Positions 1-10,022 of a DNA stretch of 64,000 nucleotides are shown here, in pieces. The position numbers were made by a program, and so were the translations under genes. The stretch covers positions 131,561,182 to 131,625,181 of the forward strand of contig CM043967.1 of NCBI GenBank assembly GCA_014529385.2. The letters are read 5' to 3'. The DNA is from Adiantum capillus-veneris (lineage: Eukaryota > Streptophyta > Polypodiopsida > Polypodiales > Pteridaceae). The notes under the pieces are model-generated. The model ran no database searches. It saw only the letters and a list, made by a program, of their open reading frames with translations, and was not told the origin of the DNA. Each line of letters begins with the position of its first letter. Positions within the stretch are counted from its first letter, which is position 1.

Positions 1-836
1 ACCCAGTCAGATTCTTGCACGGGGTAGATAATACCTGCATCCAATAGCTTGTTGATCTCCTGCCAACGAGCTTCCTGCTGAATTTCCCCTAACCTCCTTA
101 GCTTTTGCGCCTTTGGTTTATGCCCCTCCTTGAGTATGATCCTGTGTTCAACTTCCTTGGCACTTCGCAAATCTTTATACTCAATGGCAAACAAATTAGG
201 ATAGGATGCACAGAGTTGCACATAACTTTCCTTCTCTTGCTCTGTTAAGTCTTCTCCTAGCATACCTCTTACTTCTTGGACATCGATAGGGGAAACTTGA
301 GCTTGCATACCTTCTTTTGAAATAGAGTTATCGATAGTAACCCCAAAGAGATCAGCATCAACATGGAGGAGATCGTCATCACTCTTTCTCTCTTCTGTAT
401 CTGTGTAGCCTTCATCATAGGTTGACTCCTTCTCGTATTCGTAGCTTGTTGTAGAGTCATCTCCCTCATCTTTCTCCATGGGATGAGAGCAACTCTCCCT
501 TGTCCGTAGATCAAGCATCACATGTCTATCATTCTCTTTATCAAATAAAGTAAATACCCCTTTCCCCCAATCTTGTTTAGCCCCCATTGCAAGAAGCCAT
601 GGTCTACCCAATATGATACGGTAAGCATTGTCGCCAGCTTTCATAACAAAAAAATCAATAAGGCATTCAACACCCATAACCTTTACCTTCACATCCTGTG
701 CTATACCCAAACATCTGTCCTTGGTATGGTTGGGCATCCTCATTCGCACATTAGATCTTACCACTGCTTTAACTCCTGCATCTTTCATGGCGGATTCGGT
801 CATGACACATACCTGGGCCCCTCCATTGACGTATGC
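1..836 (-). pseudogene. gypsy pol fragment: retroviral-type protease and start of reverse transcriptase
   Basis: The minus frame stays open from just after the stop at 837 to the window edge. It begins with a protease-like segment in which the usual D-S/T-G triad reads N-G-G (motif VNGGAQVCVMTE), followed downstream by the conserved IILGRPWLLAMGAKQDWG flap/helix region. An acidic linker follows, then the first residues of RT (HKPKAQKLRRLGEIQ), running off the window. The second element has DGG at the same place, so the catalytic Asp is lost here while the rest of the motif is kept. In life this would mature the Gag-Pol polyprotein and copy the RNA. It is a fragment with no in-window end. Confidence 0.75.
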
Positions 837-1331
837 CTATACCTGCATCTTCTTTTCAACAATAGAATGAACAAGTGGAAGCACATCCACTGGACTCCCA
901 ACCCTCAATGCTAGATTCCCCACAGTATGCACTCTTGTTCTGTCCCGTGGAAGCCTGATACTAGCACTAGTAGACCACTGACATCGCAATTTAGGATTTA
1001 AGGCAAGCATCTGACCGAAAGTAATATTAGCCTTTTGGTTCTTGACATCACTCACCAAGTCATATTCGGGATGATCCCTTCCAAGTGGGTAGTCGGATTG
1101 CTTGATCTTGCGTCTCCTTCTTCGTTTTCTTGTTTCTGCTTGCTCTCTATCTTCGCCGACTTTCCCTTTGCCTTTGCGAGCTCTATTCTCCCACTCTGTC
1201 TCCGTCTCTCTTCCTTCACGTGCTCTCTTGTTGGCCAAAACATCCACTATCTGCTCCTCTACTCCAATTATATTAACACGATGAACTTCTTCATTACCTT
1301 GAGGAGCGGGAGGCACGTGATTGTCAGACTA
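837..1331 (-). pseudogene. gypsy Gag-Pol linker, basic/charged region
   Basis: This is the continuation of the same reading frame between the zinc knuckle and the protease, bounded by in-frame TAG codons at 1329 and 837. It holds a VNIIGVEE motif that also occurs, as VNIIRLEE, in the complete Tat-like element, then a strongly basic run (RKRRRRRK) and a segment (ALNPKLRCQWS) matched by LVPKVRRQWS in the other element. No enzyme is encoded here. It links nucleocapsid to protease in the polyprotein and is recognised only by that alignment. Confidence 0.6.
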
Positions 1332-2181
1332 TTGATCTCTTTGTCCATTGAATTGCTCTTGTCCCCTCCCTCTTCCGAATAGTGGATACATACCTCCTCT
1401 TTCCCTTGGTGGATGCGGACAATCTGGTACGTAATGTCCTTCTTCGCCGCAATTATAGCAACGGCCAGGCAACTGCCTAGCTCTTCCTCTACCCGCTCTT
1501 TGCTTCCCTCTGTCCATCACACTCAAATGAAGCTCTTGCATTTGTTCCGATAAATCTTGAACAGTACGTACCCATTGTTGAGGAATAGCTGCCACTCCAC
1601 GAGTTGCTTGATCTTCTGCACGAACCTCGCCTTGAGGGCTTGGTGACTGCTGCTCGTATCCCATCATACCTTATTCGATCTTCTTCTTGATCTTCCTGCT
1701 TTTTGCTCGAGAAATTGCTACAGCACCGTTGTAGTTCTCGGGGCTTTCGAAATCCACCTTTTCTCGTACCTTGGGATGTAGGCATGCCATAAACTTGTCC
1801 ATCTGGAAGTAGTGGCCGTTAGCCAATTGCATCGATGTGGCTAATTCTGCCGAACATTCTTCAAACCGATTAAGAAAAACAATAAATTCTTCACTTACAT
1901 CTTGCTTGAGAGATTTTAGCTTCGCGTCCATATACATAGGTGATACTTCTTTTCGAAATTTTTTAAAAAAACTAGTCCGTAGAGCCGGCCATGCATGTCG
2001 TGGCTCTCCCTACAATGTGTAACCATGCTTTCGCCTTGCCTTCTAACACCAATGGTATAGTGTCCATCTTGCTGTCTTCATTAGGCATCCGCAATGATAT
2101 CATGTATACTTCAAAGTCTGCAATCCAATCGACTGGATCCTCCTCACCTGTATAAATAGGGCCATAGCTTCGAGAAGCCAT
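1332..2181 (-). pseudogene. gypsy gag (capsid and CCHC nucleocapsid), broken
   Basis: The start is the ATG at 2181 (MASRSYGPIYTGEEDPVDW), about 50 bp after the primer site, the expected place for gag. The first 70 residues have the retrotrans_gag opening with W-x2-DFE and a KAKAWLH motif. A 1-nt shift near 2005 moves the frame. The capsid then continues through MYMDAKLKSLKQ and LHPKVREKV, and after an in-frame TAA (1671) reaches a CX2CX4HX4C zinc knuckle (CYNCGEEGHYVPDC). Gag would form the virus-like particle and bind RNA. Function is lost through the shift and the stop. Confidence 0.8.
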
Positions 2182-2232
2182 GTTATCCTTCGATTGATCC
2201 TAGCACTGTCTTCTTCAAAGCGATCAGCGAGT

Positions 2233-2249
2233 CCTCAGTGGGGGAACCA
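2233..2249 (-). other. primer-binding site of element 1
   Basis: On the minus strand TGGTTCCCCCACTGAGG lies one base after the 5' LTR end (CATCA). It is identical but for one base to the site of the complete Tat-like element (15766-15782), which supports both. I did not assign the priming tRNA. Confidence 0.75.
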
Positions 2250-2250
2250 C

Positions 2251-3682
2251 TGATGGTATGGGAGAAATGGGAACACACAGTACATAAACTTGATGCCTCT
2301 CTATAACCCAGCGGTACCCGGCACCCCAAACCACTCGGATAGACTCACTCACACACTATTTTCGGTATGACTTTACTAACAAGCTCGCAATTTGCACAGT
2401 TCCCGATACACCCGCCTAACCACACACACCTTAGCAGCACTAATTCATCAATATCTCAACACATAGCATCCTTTCCAAGAAAGACGGTATAGCCGCAATC
2501 ATTAAACTCCTCTCTTACTCTCTCATGCACACACACACAATCCATCTTTCTCCCTCCCTCTCTTTGCTTTACACACTCCTCCAAAAAACACACACGGAAT
2601 CAAGGTATGAGCACAAGAGAAGACACCAATACGAGATGGATGAGGCAAGCAGAGCGAGGAGCTTTAGATAGGGCGGTGACTGCTTTCAAAGTAAAATATA
2701 CAAACTCAGTCGATGGCGGTTTTTCCTCCAACTTACAAAACAAGCTCGAGGACAAAAAGTGATCGTCTTTCAACATGGGCTGCTCTCAATAGCCTTGACT
2801 TGCCCATGAACCGGAAGGTTTTATGAAAAGGACCGTTATCCTTCTCGCAGAACTGATGATCCTCAAAAGCTTACAACCACCCGCAAGCAATCGGACGATC
2901 TCTGGCTGAATTCAGCGACAGTTCTTGAAGATGCCCCTCTAAGGTCGCCCTTTGCAGCTTTTGCAGCCCGCCAACTCGAGCCCTGGCTTCTCTCGTCACC
3001 GGCACAAGGTCTTAGGTCGCCTTCTCTTCCTTGCTTGCAGTAATGCTCCTAGTAACACCTTCGGCCTCTGCTCGGTCCAGGTAGTTGATATTGAACCTGG
3101 CAGCTTCTCAGGTTTCTCAGGCTCTCAAGACTTCTCAGCCCGTGTACTCCTTGTTTCTGGCTCCTGGCGCCCTTCCAGGTCTTGGCTTTGCCCTCGTTAC
3201 TGTAGCGCTGCCTATTAGCTGCCTCGAGTTGGCTTCACTCAGGCTCATCTTCTCAGCCCGTGCCCTCCTTGTTTGCCCCCTCTGCAGCGTCTTCCTTTTT
3301 CTTGAAAACAACTCGTCAACCCCCCCCCCCCCCCCCCAAAACAGGGCCTCTTCTTCACCTAACCCGCCGGCTTTTTCCAACTGCATGCCCTCCTCAGACA
3401 ATCCCTCTGCATGGCGCTCACCTGCATGGCCGTTTTTCCCTTCACTTGTCCACGCCCTTGGCAACTCTCCATGCGGTACCACTTTTGTCCTCGGCGTCCC
3501 CTTGACTGCCGCTTCACTCTTGCACTGCAACTTCAAGGCGGCCATGCAGCAACACACGGATGGCGCAAGACTCTCATCACCTACCGCCTTCTGTCGTTTT
3601 TTCTTTTTTTATTCAATTTATAAAAGGGGCCGCTCCCGCTGGAAGCCGACCACCTCCAGAAGCCATAAAAACTTTACCATCA
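2251..3682 (-). repeat. 5' LTR of element 1
   Basis: A 1,432-bp LTR bounded by a perfect 7-bp inverted repeat (TGATGGT at 2251, ACCATCA ending 3682) and ending one base before the primer site. A TATA-like TATAAAT lies on the minus strand near 3617-3623, about 60 bp inside the upstream edge. The LTR holds a run of 18 C at 3320-3337, and the open frames inside it look like chance. The partner LTR is outside the window, so the outer boundary rests on the inverted termini alone. Confidence 0.7.
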
Positions 3683-3957
3683 TTGGAAAACGACCCGGCT
3701 TTCACGGCCGCAGGATGATAACAATTGGCTGCTACAAGCATTGGATGCTTTGACCCTTCGTATAATCATGGTAGATCTTAGCTTTAAGGTGAAATGGATC
3801 CGCAAAAATCTTCAATTGACAATTCAATGGTCGAACCATAGAGGAGCTGAAAACCATGTCCATGCATCTGCAAGCATAACGACCATTAGGGATTTAAAAC
3901 TAATCCTTGACCTGCTAATTGCCACGCTTGTCATACACATCATGATCAAGCTTGCCG
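3683..3957. other. unassigned spacer between LTR and LINE
   Basis: About 275 bp with no recognisable gene. It separates the outer end of the element 1 LTR from the broken end of the LINE. No repeat or site was recognised. Confidence 0.4.
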
Positions 3958-4709
3958 CTATCGGCATCTGGCACCGACTCCACCGCTTCGACCTGTATCT
4001 GCATGATTCCATAGCGAGGCTATAGACATTATTATGGACCAACATAACTTAGTTGTACCAACGGCATTTATGATCTTAACCTCTTCTATGCCTTCTTGTT
4101 GCATAAAATCAAGAACCATGCATTCCAATTCATCAATGAGTAGCCCAAAGAGGGTTGGGGAAAGTGGGCATCCTTGTTTGACACCAATGGTGCTTGCAAA
4201 AAATTTTGAAATTCCATCTTCCATACGTAGTCGAATATCACTTTTTGGTAGATGCAAAAGACTGCATGCATAAATTCTCTTGGCACTTGAAGACTTTGCA
4301 TACGTCTCCAAAGATTTTCTCGCGGTACCATGTCAAAAGCTTTCTTGAAATCCACAAACCAACAATACAACTTTTTTCCTTTCAATCAAGATGCTTCCAT
4401 AAGAACTCGAAGAGTGACAAGGTGATCAATAGTGCTATGATGCTTTCAAAAACCTGCTTGGCCTAGCGCAAGTTTGTCGTTCTTTTCAGTCCATTCACTT
4501 ATCGTCATCTCCATGATACATCCAAATAACTTTTCCATCAAAGAACCAACCATTATGGTGCGATAGTTGTTCACATTGTTTACATCTCCTCCTTTGTGCA
4601 AAGGTTTGATCCAATTTTCACTCCAATCATGAGGCATGCCATGCTGAAGTGCAAGGTTAAACATATCGCATATCCAATATCGTGTTTTCTTGCTTGTCCA
4701 TTTAATCAT
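3958..4709 (-). pseudogene. LINE ORF2 reverse transcriptase domain, 3'-truncated
   Basis: The frames give in order WSENWIKPLHKGGDVNNVNNYRT, the RT entry of plant LINEs (W....i.p..K.gd....NYR), then LYCWFVDFKKAFDMVPRENL, the first Asp of the catalytic set, then GVKQGCPLSPTLFGLLIDELE, the conserved QGCPLSP block. The next conserved block, YADD, is absent and the match to LINE RT ends near 4015. Two frame changes occur (near 4440 and 4300). In an active element this domain reverse-transcribes the LINE RNA at a nicked target. Without the YADD box it cannot. Confidence 0.85.
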
Positions 4710-4724
4710 TTCAGCCTTGACATC

Positions 4725-6198
4725 TTAAAGGTCCCCTGCCTTGCGGGTAGCAAATTTCTCAAGCGCGCAACATACATCTTCAATGGTAAAGAAAGGAGGC
4801 ATAAACGGAAGGGAGCTACAACACTCCATCTTATCAACATTGGGTTGCTCATAGAGGTTCTTGCAATGCATATACATATCCTCAAAAGTCAAGTCATCGA
4901 AGCTCTCAATACACTTGCCTTTTAGATTTTGCCAAAACTTGCCACATGCATGTGCTTTTTTTTGCGCTAAAAGAAGTTGTTTTTTGACTTCCCACCTTCT
5001 CTTCTTTTTTTGAACAAGTGCTTTGTATGCGTGTGAATGTTCTAAGTAACTTTCCTTGTCTTTGCTTGCATCCAACCTTAGCAAGTGTTTTCGATCTTGA
5101 CTACATTCCATATCGAACCATTTCTTCTTGGTGCTACCCTTCTTAGATCTTTTGCAAGACATGTGTTTCACCAAAAAGCATTCCCTCACACAAGAGCAAA
5201 TTACTTCTTTGAAAACTTTTCACTTACATTCTAATGTTGGGCTCTCTTGATGCTCTGTCATGCTTAACATTTGGTCCACCATATCAACATATATAAGTGC
5301 TCGTTTGAAGTCTAAACAAAAGTACAAATGATTCACATCATGATTGGAGGCTACATGCTCGGGTCTTTTACCACACTTGAGGTCAATACATAGCATCCTA
5401 TGATCCGATTCCGGATTCCATTCACCAAGTGTAAAGCTTTGTATGCATTCTAGAGTGGCTTCAAAAAACAACATATAGTCGATCACACTATCACCATTGT
5501 GCTTTCTACATGTAAAGTCATTGGTGCCTTGCCATAAAGATACACCATTTGCAATGAGAATCCCAGTACTATTTCACATAGTAGAAGTGACTTTCCATAG
5601 TGATCCAATTCTTTTGCATCATTAGAACTTTGATTATACATGTGTGAGTCATCCATTCTTCTTGAAACATACGGCATGTCCACTTGTTGTGTGTCGTGTT
5701 GTAACGTATTTGTGCAAGCATTCATCTCTCCAAAGACAATGACTTCACCTTGGTCCTTGTAATGAGCAATGTCTTCCTCTAGTTCAACAAAGGGCTGATC
5801 TCTATCCATATCCAAGCGAGCATAAAAGTTGGATTCATAGTGAGAAATGTAGCAACCAACCACAACCATGACTTGACCATTGGGTGGGCTAATTTTCAGC
5901 CATAAGTAGCACTTATACTTATCTTATTTGACAATGGAAACATCTTTCGAACCCTTTTTGATCATACATGCTACACCTCCTTGGCCTCTACGTTGCTTTG
6001 CATTTTTGGTCCACATCAAAGAATGCACATCATATTGTCAAATCTAAGAATTTGTTGCGCATCATGCTCCCATGTTTCGACAAGAAGTATCACATTGGAG
6101 TCATTGGTAAGCTCATCAATGCCAATTTCCACATTCCATGGATAGCCGTTACAGCTCCAAAAGCCTATTCGCAAGCATGAGTTGGTCTCATAGATCAT
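4725..6198 (-). pseudogene. LINE ORF2 apurinic-type endonuclease and linker, frameshifted
   Basis: The N-terminal part reads LRIGFWSCNGYPWNVEI followed by VILLVETWEHD, the N and E motifs of exonuclease-endonuclease-phosphatase nucleases. Next come VVVGCYI and FGEMNACTN (the GDFNA-like block), and near 5430 WNPESDHRMLCIDL, with the SDH catalytic motif. A lysine-rich linker with a long helix (KRRWEVKKQLLLAQKK) leads to RT. The frame changes at least three times. The nuclease would nick target DNA to prime reverse transcription. The family assignment is firm and the copy is inactive. Confidence 0.82.
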
Positions 6199-6204
6199 GT
6201 GTCC

Positions 6205-7215
6205 CTATTTGTTGGGTGGACTTGCATCCTTCTCAAGTGACTTTTCTTCTTGAGATGACACCTTGACCTTCTTGGTTCTTTCCTTATATGCTTTGTGACG
6301 TACATTTTGTTGCATAAGAGTGTGATTCTCATATACATTACAACCCGTTCCTTTGAGGTAGATCCAACTATTGTCAAGGATGATCTTTCTCTTTACCTCA
6401 TCAGCCATGGTACATACAATAGGTCTTTCTCCCAAGTGAGGGACTCCTTGTTTTCCAACTTGATGTGCACCATAAGCCTTGATTCCAGACATGCCAAAGT
6501 GTGTAGTAAAAAACTCTCAAATAGCAACCGCAAGAGATTGGGGTGTTTCCATGCTTTCCTCCTTGATTCCACGAATGACGATGTTCTTTGAGTGTTTTTT
6601 CCGTTCTTGCAATTCTGAGTGTCCACATTCTCTACATTCTTTGCTTGGAAAACGGCTTGCATGATAGGAGATGTAGAAACCACATTATCCTTACATATAT
6701 CAGCCCATGATTTGGATGCATTTCTCATCTCACATACATCATATTGTATTGTATCTATTGTTTCCTCTTTCAATACATGATCACTCTCAACTTTGCTCAA
6801 GTGCTCTTTCATTACATTCATGTCCACAAGAGAGCGCTTACATTCTTGAACTTCATTCTCAAGATGCACCAAGCGTGTTGTTGCATTTCAAGAACCTTCT
6901 TGAGGTGCTCATTCTCCACAACAAGAACTCTTAAAGTACCATTCTCCATTGCAAGTGCGCGCAACTCTTCACCTTGCTTGTTGACGATTTCTTGTAATGA
7001 GATCAAGTAAGCCATGATCATTGCTTCCGTTGTTGTAGACAATGTGGTTGGATTAGCATCCAAATTCCTTGGAGATTTTGCATCATTCTCCATGGCGAGT
7101 GTGGATTTTCCACCCTTGCGAGTTTTGTCCAACATTGCCTTCAAGTCGGCAACAAAAACGCAAAGTTTTGACAGTTTTTTTAGCTTTGAGATGTTGTTAC
7201 CGCAAAGCCTTCCAT

Positions 7216-7262
<47 letters not shown>

Positions 7263-7303
7263 TGGTGAGGCAGGGAGGGAGGGACACTTTCACAAGCTAG
7301 CAA
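6205..7303 (-). pseudogene. LINE ORF1-like protein, frameshifted
   Basis: Three overlapping minus frames make one protein. The first (7303-6818) begins in the (CT)n tract, giving an LSLSLS run that is probably not real coding; the Met near 7132 (MLDKTRKGGK) is a better start. It continues as a leucine/glutamate-rich coiled coil (LISLQEIVNKQGEELRALAM). The second frame (6872-6393) carries on the coiled coil. The third (6492-6205) has a basic, RNA-binding-like C-terminus (RPIVCTMADEVKRKIILDNS, LKGTGCNVYENHTLMQQ) typical of plant LINE ORF1. It would coat LINE RNA. Two frameshifts disable it. Confidence 0.68.
7220..7260. repeat. (GA)20 microsatellite
   Basis: An uninterrupted GA run at the 5' end of the LINE. 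In the sense of the minus-strand LINE it is CT. Confidence 0.97.
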
Positions 7304-7447
7304 TGGATCATTACCTTAGTATGAAACAGTCTTGTTTTAATTTCTCTTTCAACTCTTAAAAACCTTATGGTCATTCCCTATTTTTAGGAAATGCCCTCTA
7401 GCCAAAGATCAATTCCATACAGAATCCCTTCTCTCTCTCTCTCTCAT

Positions 7448-7493
7448 GCAAGAGATGTATGGTGAGCGCTAGTGCTCACCATACATCTCTTGC
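7448..7493. repeat. hairpin: 20-bp perfect arms, 6-nt loop, fenced by CT and GA runs
   Basis: GCAAGAGATGTATGGTGAGC is followed by GCTAGT and then its exact reverse complement. A CT run (7427-7446) lies just before and GA-rich sequence just after, so the fold extends outward. The centre contains GTGAGCGCTAG, the same core seen in the larger hairpin locus at 18 kb. Confidence 0.9.
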
Positions 7494-7641
7494 CTGAGGG
7501 AGATAGAGGAAAAGCGGGAGAGAGAGAGGAGTGAAGCATAAAACCTCCTTTCCTAACAAATGAAAAGTACTCTCTAGATCCATTAAGATTGATTGCATGT
7601 CGTTCATCTAGAAAGACATTGAGTGACTAGAACAAATGAGA

Positions 7642-7653
7642 GCCCCTTATATA
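7642..7653 (-). promoter_or_regulatory. possible TATA box upstream of the LINE
   Basis: The minus strand reads TATATAAGGGGC, about 340 bp upstream of the first LINE frame. It resembles a plant TATA box but has no other support. Confidence 0.3.
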
Positions 7654-8260
7654 CATGTCTACTTTGCGAAAACAATAGTTTGGGCAGGGAAACATGTGCC
7701 TTCACCCCACTCACTAGACATTTGTGAGTATGCCTTAGGACCACGAAGGGCCCTTCCCCTCTCGCTATAGAGACAAGTCTGACCACAAATTTGATATTTT
7801 GCAAAATATTCACTACCTTAGCCCCCCTAGGTTTTTGAGCACGATAATGATCTCCCATTCAACTTTAGAAGCTTTATCTCCCTGTTATCGGGCAAGAGCC
7901 ACGTGCTAAAATCACTTTATCACCTAATTGATGCACCAGGTGTTGGGAGCGACGAAGAGAACTCGCGGCCAGATTCCTACAAACTTTTACAATATTATGT
8001 AGATGTGAATCAGGACGGGGAAATCATCATTTATAACGTTATCCTTCCTATTGACGGGAGCAAAGAGAACCCCGAACCCCCGACGGCCTCTAAAACACCG
8101 GGGACCGAATGGCGCGCCTCGAGCCTGTCATGGTAAAGCAAACAGGGGGCACCACCTAGCTTCAACGGCTAGGACGCAAACAACACACCACCATAACAAA
8201 GTTTTCATCCAAGAGAGATGTATGCTTGGGAGTAATGCTGAAAAGGAAAGGGAATGAGAT

Positions 8261-8262
<2 letters not shown>

Positions 8263-8352
<90 letters not shown>
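8263..8352. repeat. (GA)n microsatellite inside the 3' LTR
   Basis: About 45 GA units with an interruption (CGAG) at 8311. The matching tract in the 5' LTR (15999-16053) is about 35 bp shorter, so the tract has changed length since insertion. Confidence 0.95.
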
Positions 8353-8358
<6 letters not shown>

Positions 8359-8829
8359 GGTGTAGCGGCTTAGTACTTAGGCACCACAAAAGGATGGCGA
8401 ATCTGCACACCCTTCACACATACACAAGCTCACTCCAAACACAAGACTAGGTGGCGATTCCGCACACCTCACATGGGCAAAACATTGCAAGAAAACATAC
8501 TCACAAAACCTCAAGCTTTATTTAGAGAATAAGGCGATGAAATGGGGAGCATAGGGTAGGGGAATGAGAAGGGAGAGCGTGGTAGAGCACATGGCGGATA
8601 GGTGGGAGTTGATGGCGAAGACTCGCACGAGGGTTATGGCCATAATCCTTCATTTAGTTGCCCTTCATCCTCCATAGCCAAGGGTGCAGAGGTCATGGTC
8701 AAGACAAGCATGGTGATTGCGGTGATGGTGATGGTGATGGTGTGGGTGTGTGTGTGTGTGCACTAGGCACACAGAGTGCATAGTGTGTTCTTTTGGTGAT
8801 ATTGTGTGTGTTTAGTGTGATGGTGACCC

Positions 8830-8839
8830 CTCTTTATAT
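8830..8839 (-). promoter_or_regulatory. TATA box of the Tat LTR (3' copy)
   Basis: The minus strand reads CTATATAAAG within CCCCTATATAAAGAGGGG. It is conserved in the 5' LTR (16539-16548) and in the solo LTR (50991-51000), which supports it as the promoter core. The start would lie about 30 bp further on the minus strand, so R-U5 is about 750 bp. Confidence 0.65.
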
Positions 8840-9657
8840 AGGGGAGGAGGGGGGAGAAATTCTAGAATTTAGAAATGAAGAAATCAATATCTACATAGGC
8901 CATGTGACTGTGGGCCCCACTTGTCTGGTTGTGTGTATATGTGCCAGAACAGCAGTCTCATGAGAGAGAGACTAAGAGAGAGAGATGGGTTGATGAAAAA
9001 AAGTGAGAAGTGACATGGAGAATAAAGTAATTACAAGAGGGGAGAGAGGGGAGTGTGTTCAGAGGTGAATCTGTGTGCAGATGTGTGTGGACACAAGAAA
9101 AATCAGGTAACCACCGGGTGGGGATGGGTCTGTGGGCACCTTTTTCAGTGAAACTGAGTGTGTGTGAGTGTGGGGGAGGTTATTTAGCTACAAGACAAGA
9201 GACATGGCGCCCTTTAGAGAGAGAGGGGGTATTTGGGTCATAGGATATGATAGGAGAGAGAAAGAGGGGGTGGGGTATAGTATTTTGGAAGATAGGGTAA
9301 GTTGCATGTGAGTTAGGGTGCATTATTGGTGAGAGGTGGGGTAGCTTGAGGGGAGAGAGAAAGGAGAAAGGACAAGGGGAAGAGAGAGGGGAGTTGACCT
9401 TTTGAGTGGAGGAGAGGAAAAGGGACACCCGGCGGGGCAACAGTGAAGAAAAAAGGAGGCAAGGTGGGGATGGGCTACCCCGTAGGCATGAGGTTGCCTA
9501 TTTTACCTTTCTTATATATTTACATAATCATACTTTATTTTTTCTTACTTTTTCCAATGCCTTTTATCACTCTCTCCCTAAGAGGGGGTTTTCATGGGGT
9601 GGGGAACGAGAGAAGAGGGGTATGGGAGCTTGGCTTGTGAAAAGCCGCCATCATTAG

Positions 9658-9668
9658 CCCTCCCTTTT
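9658..9668 (-). other. polypurine tract of element 2
   Basis: The minus strand reads AAAAGGGAGGG, four bases before the 3' LTR, the expected site for plus-strand priming. Confidence 0.8.
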
Positions 9669-9680
9669 GGCTAGAGGCAT

Positions 9681-10022
9681 TCATGTCTCTAGCTCATCTG
9701 TTTGATCATTATCGTCGGAGGTGGCGGCTGATGGTGTGTCCTTATCTGGAATGTCAATTGGTGGAGCCTGGTCAAATCGAAGAAAATAAGGTTTAAGTCG
9801 CCAACCATTTACCCTGGTTTTATGAAGTTTTCCATCAGCCTCCATAAGCTGGTAGCTTCCATTGGCATACTTTTTCCTGATGATGAAAGGGCCTTCCCAT
9901 CGGAGCAGGAGTTTCTTTTCCTTGCGTGTGTCGAAGCGATTGTCGTAGCGGAGCACCAACATTCCTTTCTTCAATTCTTTTTTCCGGAGATGCTCGTTAA
10001 AGCTAAGCCGTCTATGCTCTGC
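9681..10022 (-). pseudogene. Tat pol: integrase C-terminal domain
   Basis: This continues the integrase frame after an in-frame TAA at 10023 (AINYYVA stop AEHRRLSF). The segment MLVLRYDNRFDTRKEKKLLL leads into RWEGPFIIRKKYANGSYQL, the small SH3-like C-terminal fold of plant gypsy integrases (WxGPF...). The protein ends with an acidic tail a few bases before the polypurine tract. There is no chromodomain, as expected for the Tat lineage. The domain would bind DNA during integration. Confidence 0.8.

Larger units (their letters stand above)
1..3682 (-). mobile_element. Tat-like Ty3/gypsy LTR retrotransposon, 5' part (element 1)
   Basis: A minus-strand gypsy element whose pol continues beyond the left edge. 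In transcript order the window holds the 5' LTR (2251-3682), a primer-binding site (2233-2249), gag, a protease region and the first part of reverse transcriptase. Gene order and the conserved entry into RT, with its QKLRRLG motif, match the complete Tat-like element at 8052-17361, and the two primer sites differ at one base. One frameshift near 2005 and in-frame stops at 1671, 1329 and 837 show it is dead. The 3' half and the second LTR are outside the window, so no target duplication can be checked. Confidence 0.85.
3958..7303 (-). mobile_element. LINE (non-LTR retrotransposon), decayed
   Basis: A minus-strand LINE with an ORF1-like coiled-coil/nucleic-acid-binding part (7303-6205) followed directly by an ORF2 with endonuclease and reverse transcriptase (6198 to about 3958). 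Both ORFs are split by several frameshifts. The copy stops inside RT, before a YADD catalytic box can be found, so its 3' end is missing. This is unlike the usual 5' truncation of LINEs and points to a later deletion. A (GA)n tract at 7220-7260 lies at the 5' end of ORF1. Confidence 0.85.
7304..8051. other. spacer between LINE and Tat element; no gene recognised
   Basis: About 750 bp without a supported gene. It holds a perfect-arm hairpin (7448-7493), short CT and GA runs on either side of it, and a TATA-like box on the minus strand (7642-7653). An open stretch at 7903-8051 on the plus strand (with LLQYYVDVNQDGEI) has a protein-like composition, but I do not recognise it. The segment ends at the insertion point of the Tat element, so before insertion 8051 joined 17366. 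Confidence 0.5.
8052..9653 (-). repeat. 3' LTR of element 2
   Basis: A 1,602-bp copy, inner edge next to the polypurine tract. On the minus strand it reads from 9653 through a G/A-poor U3, a TATA box near 8830-8839, and a long R-U5 holding (CT)n in sense (8263-8352). It is about 98% identical to the 5' LTR. Most of the length difference lies in the GA tract. Confidence 0.95.

Noticed and set aside
3085-3753. A 222-codon plus-strand frame and the 140-codon minus frame over it
   Set aside because: Both lie in the 5' LTR of element 1 and cross a run of 18 C; no recognisable protein.
8162-8450. Open frames on both strands encoding LSLSLS or RERERE
   Set aside because: They are products of the GA/CT microsatellite inside the Tat LTR and have no other support.
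9055-9657. Several frames in the 3' Tat LTR (repeated at 16762-17386 and 51277-51897)
   Set aside because: They recur because the LTR recurs, and change or break between copies; not conserved coding.
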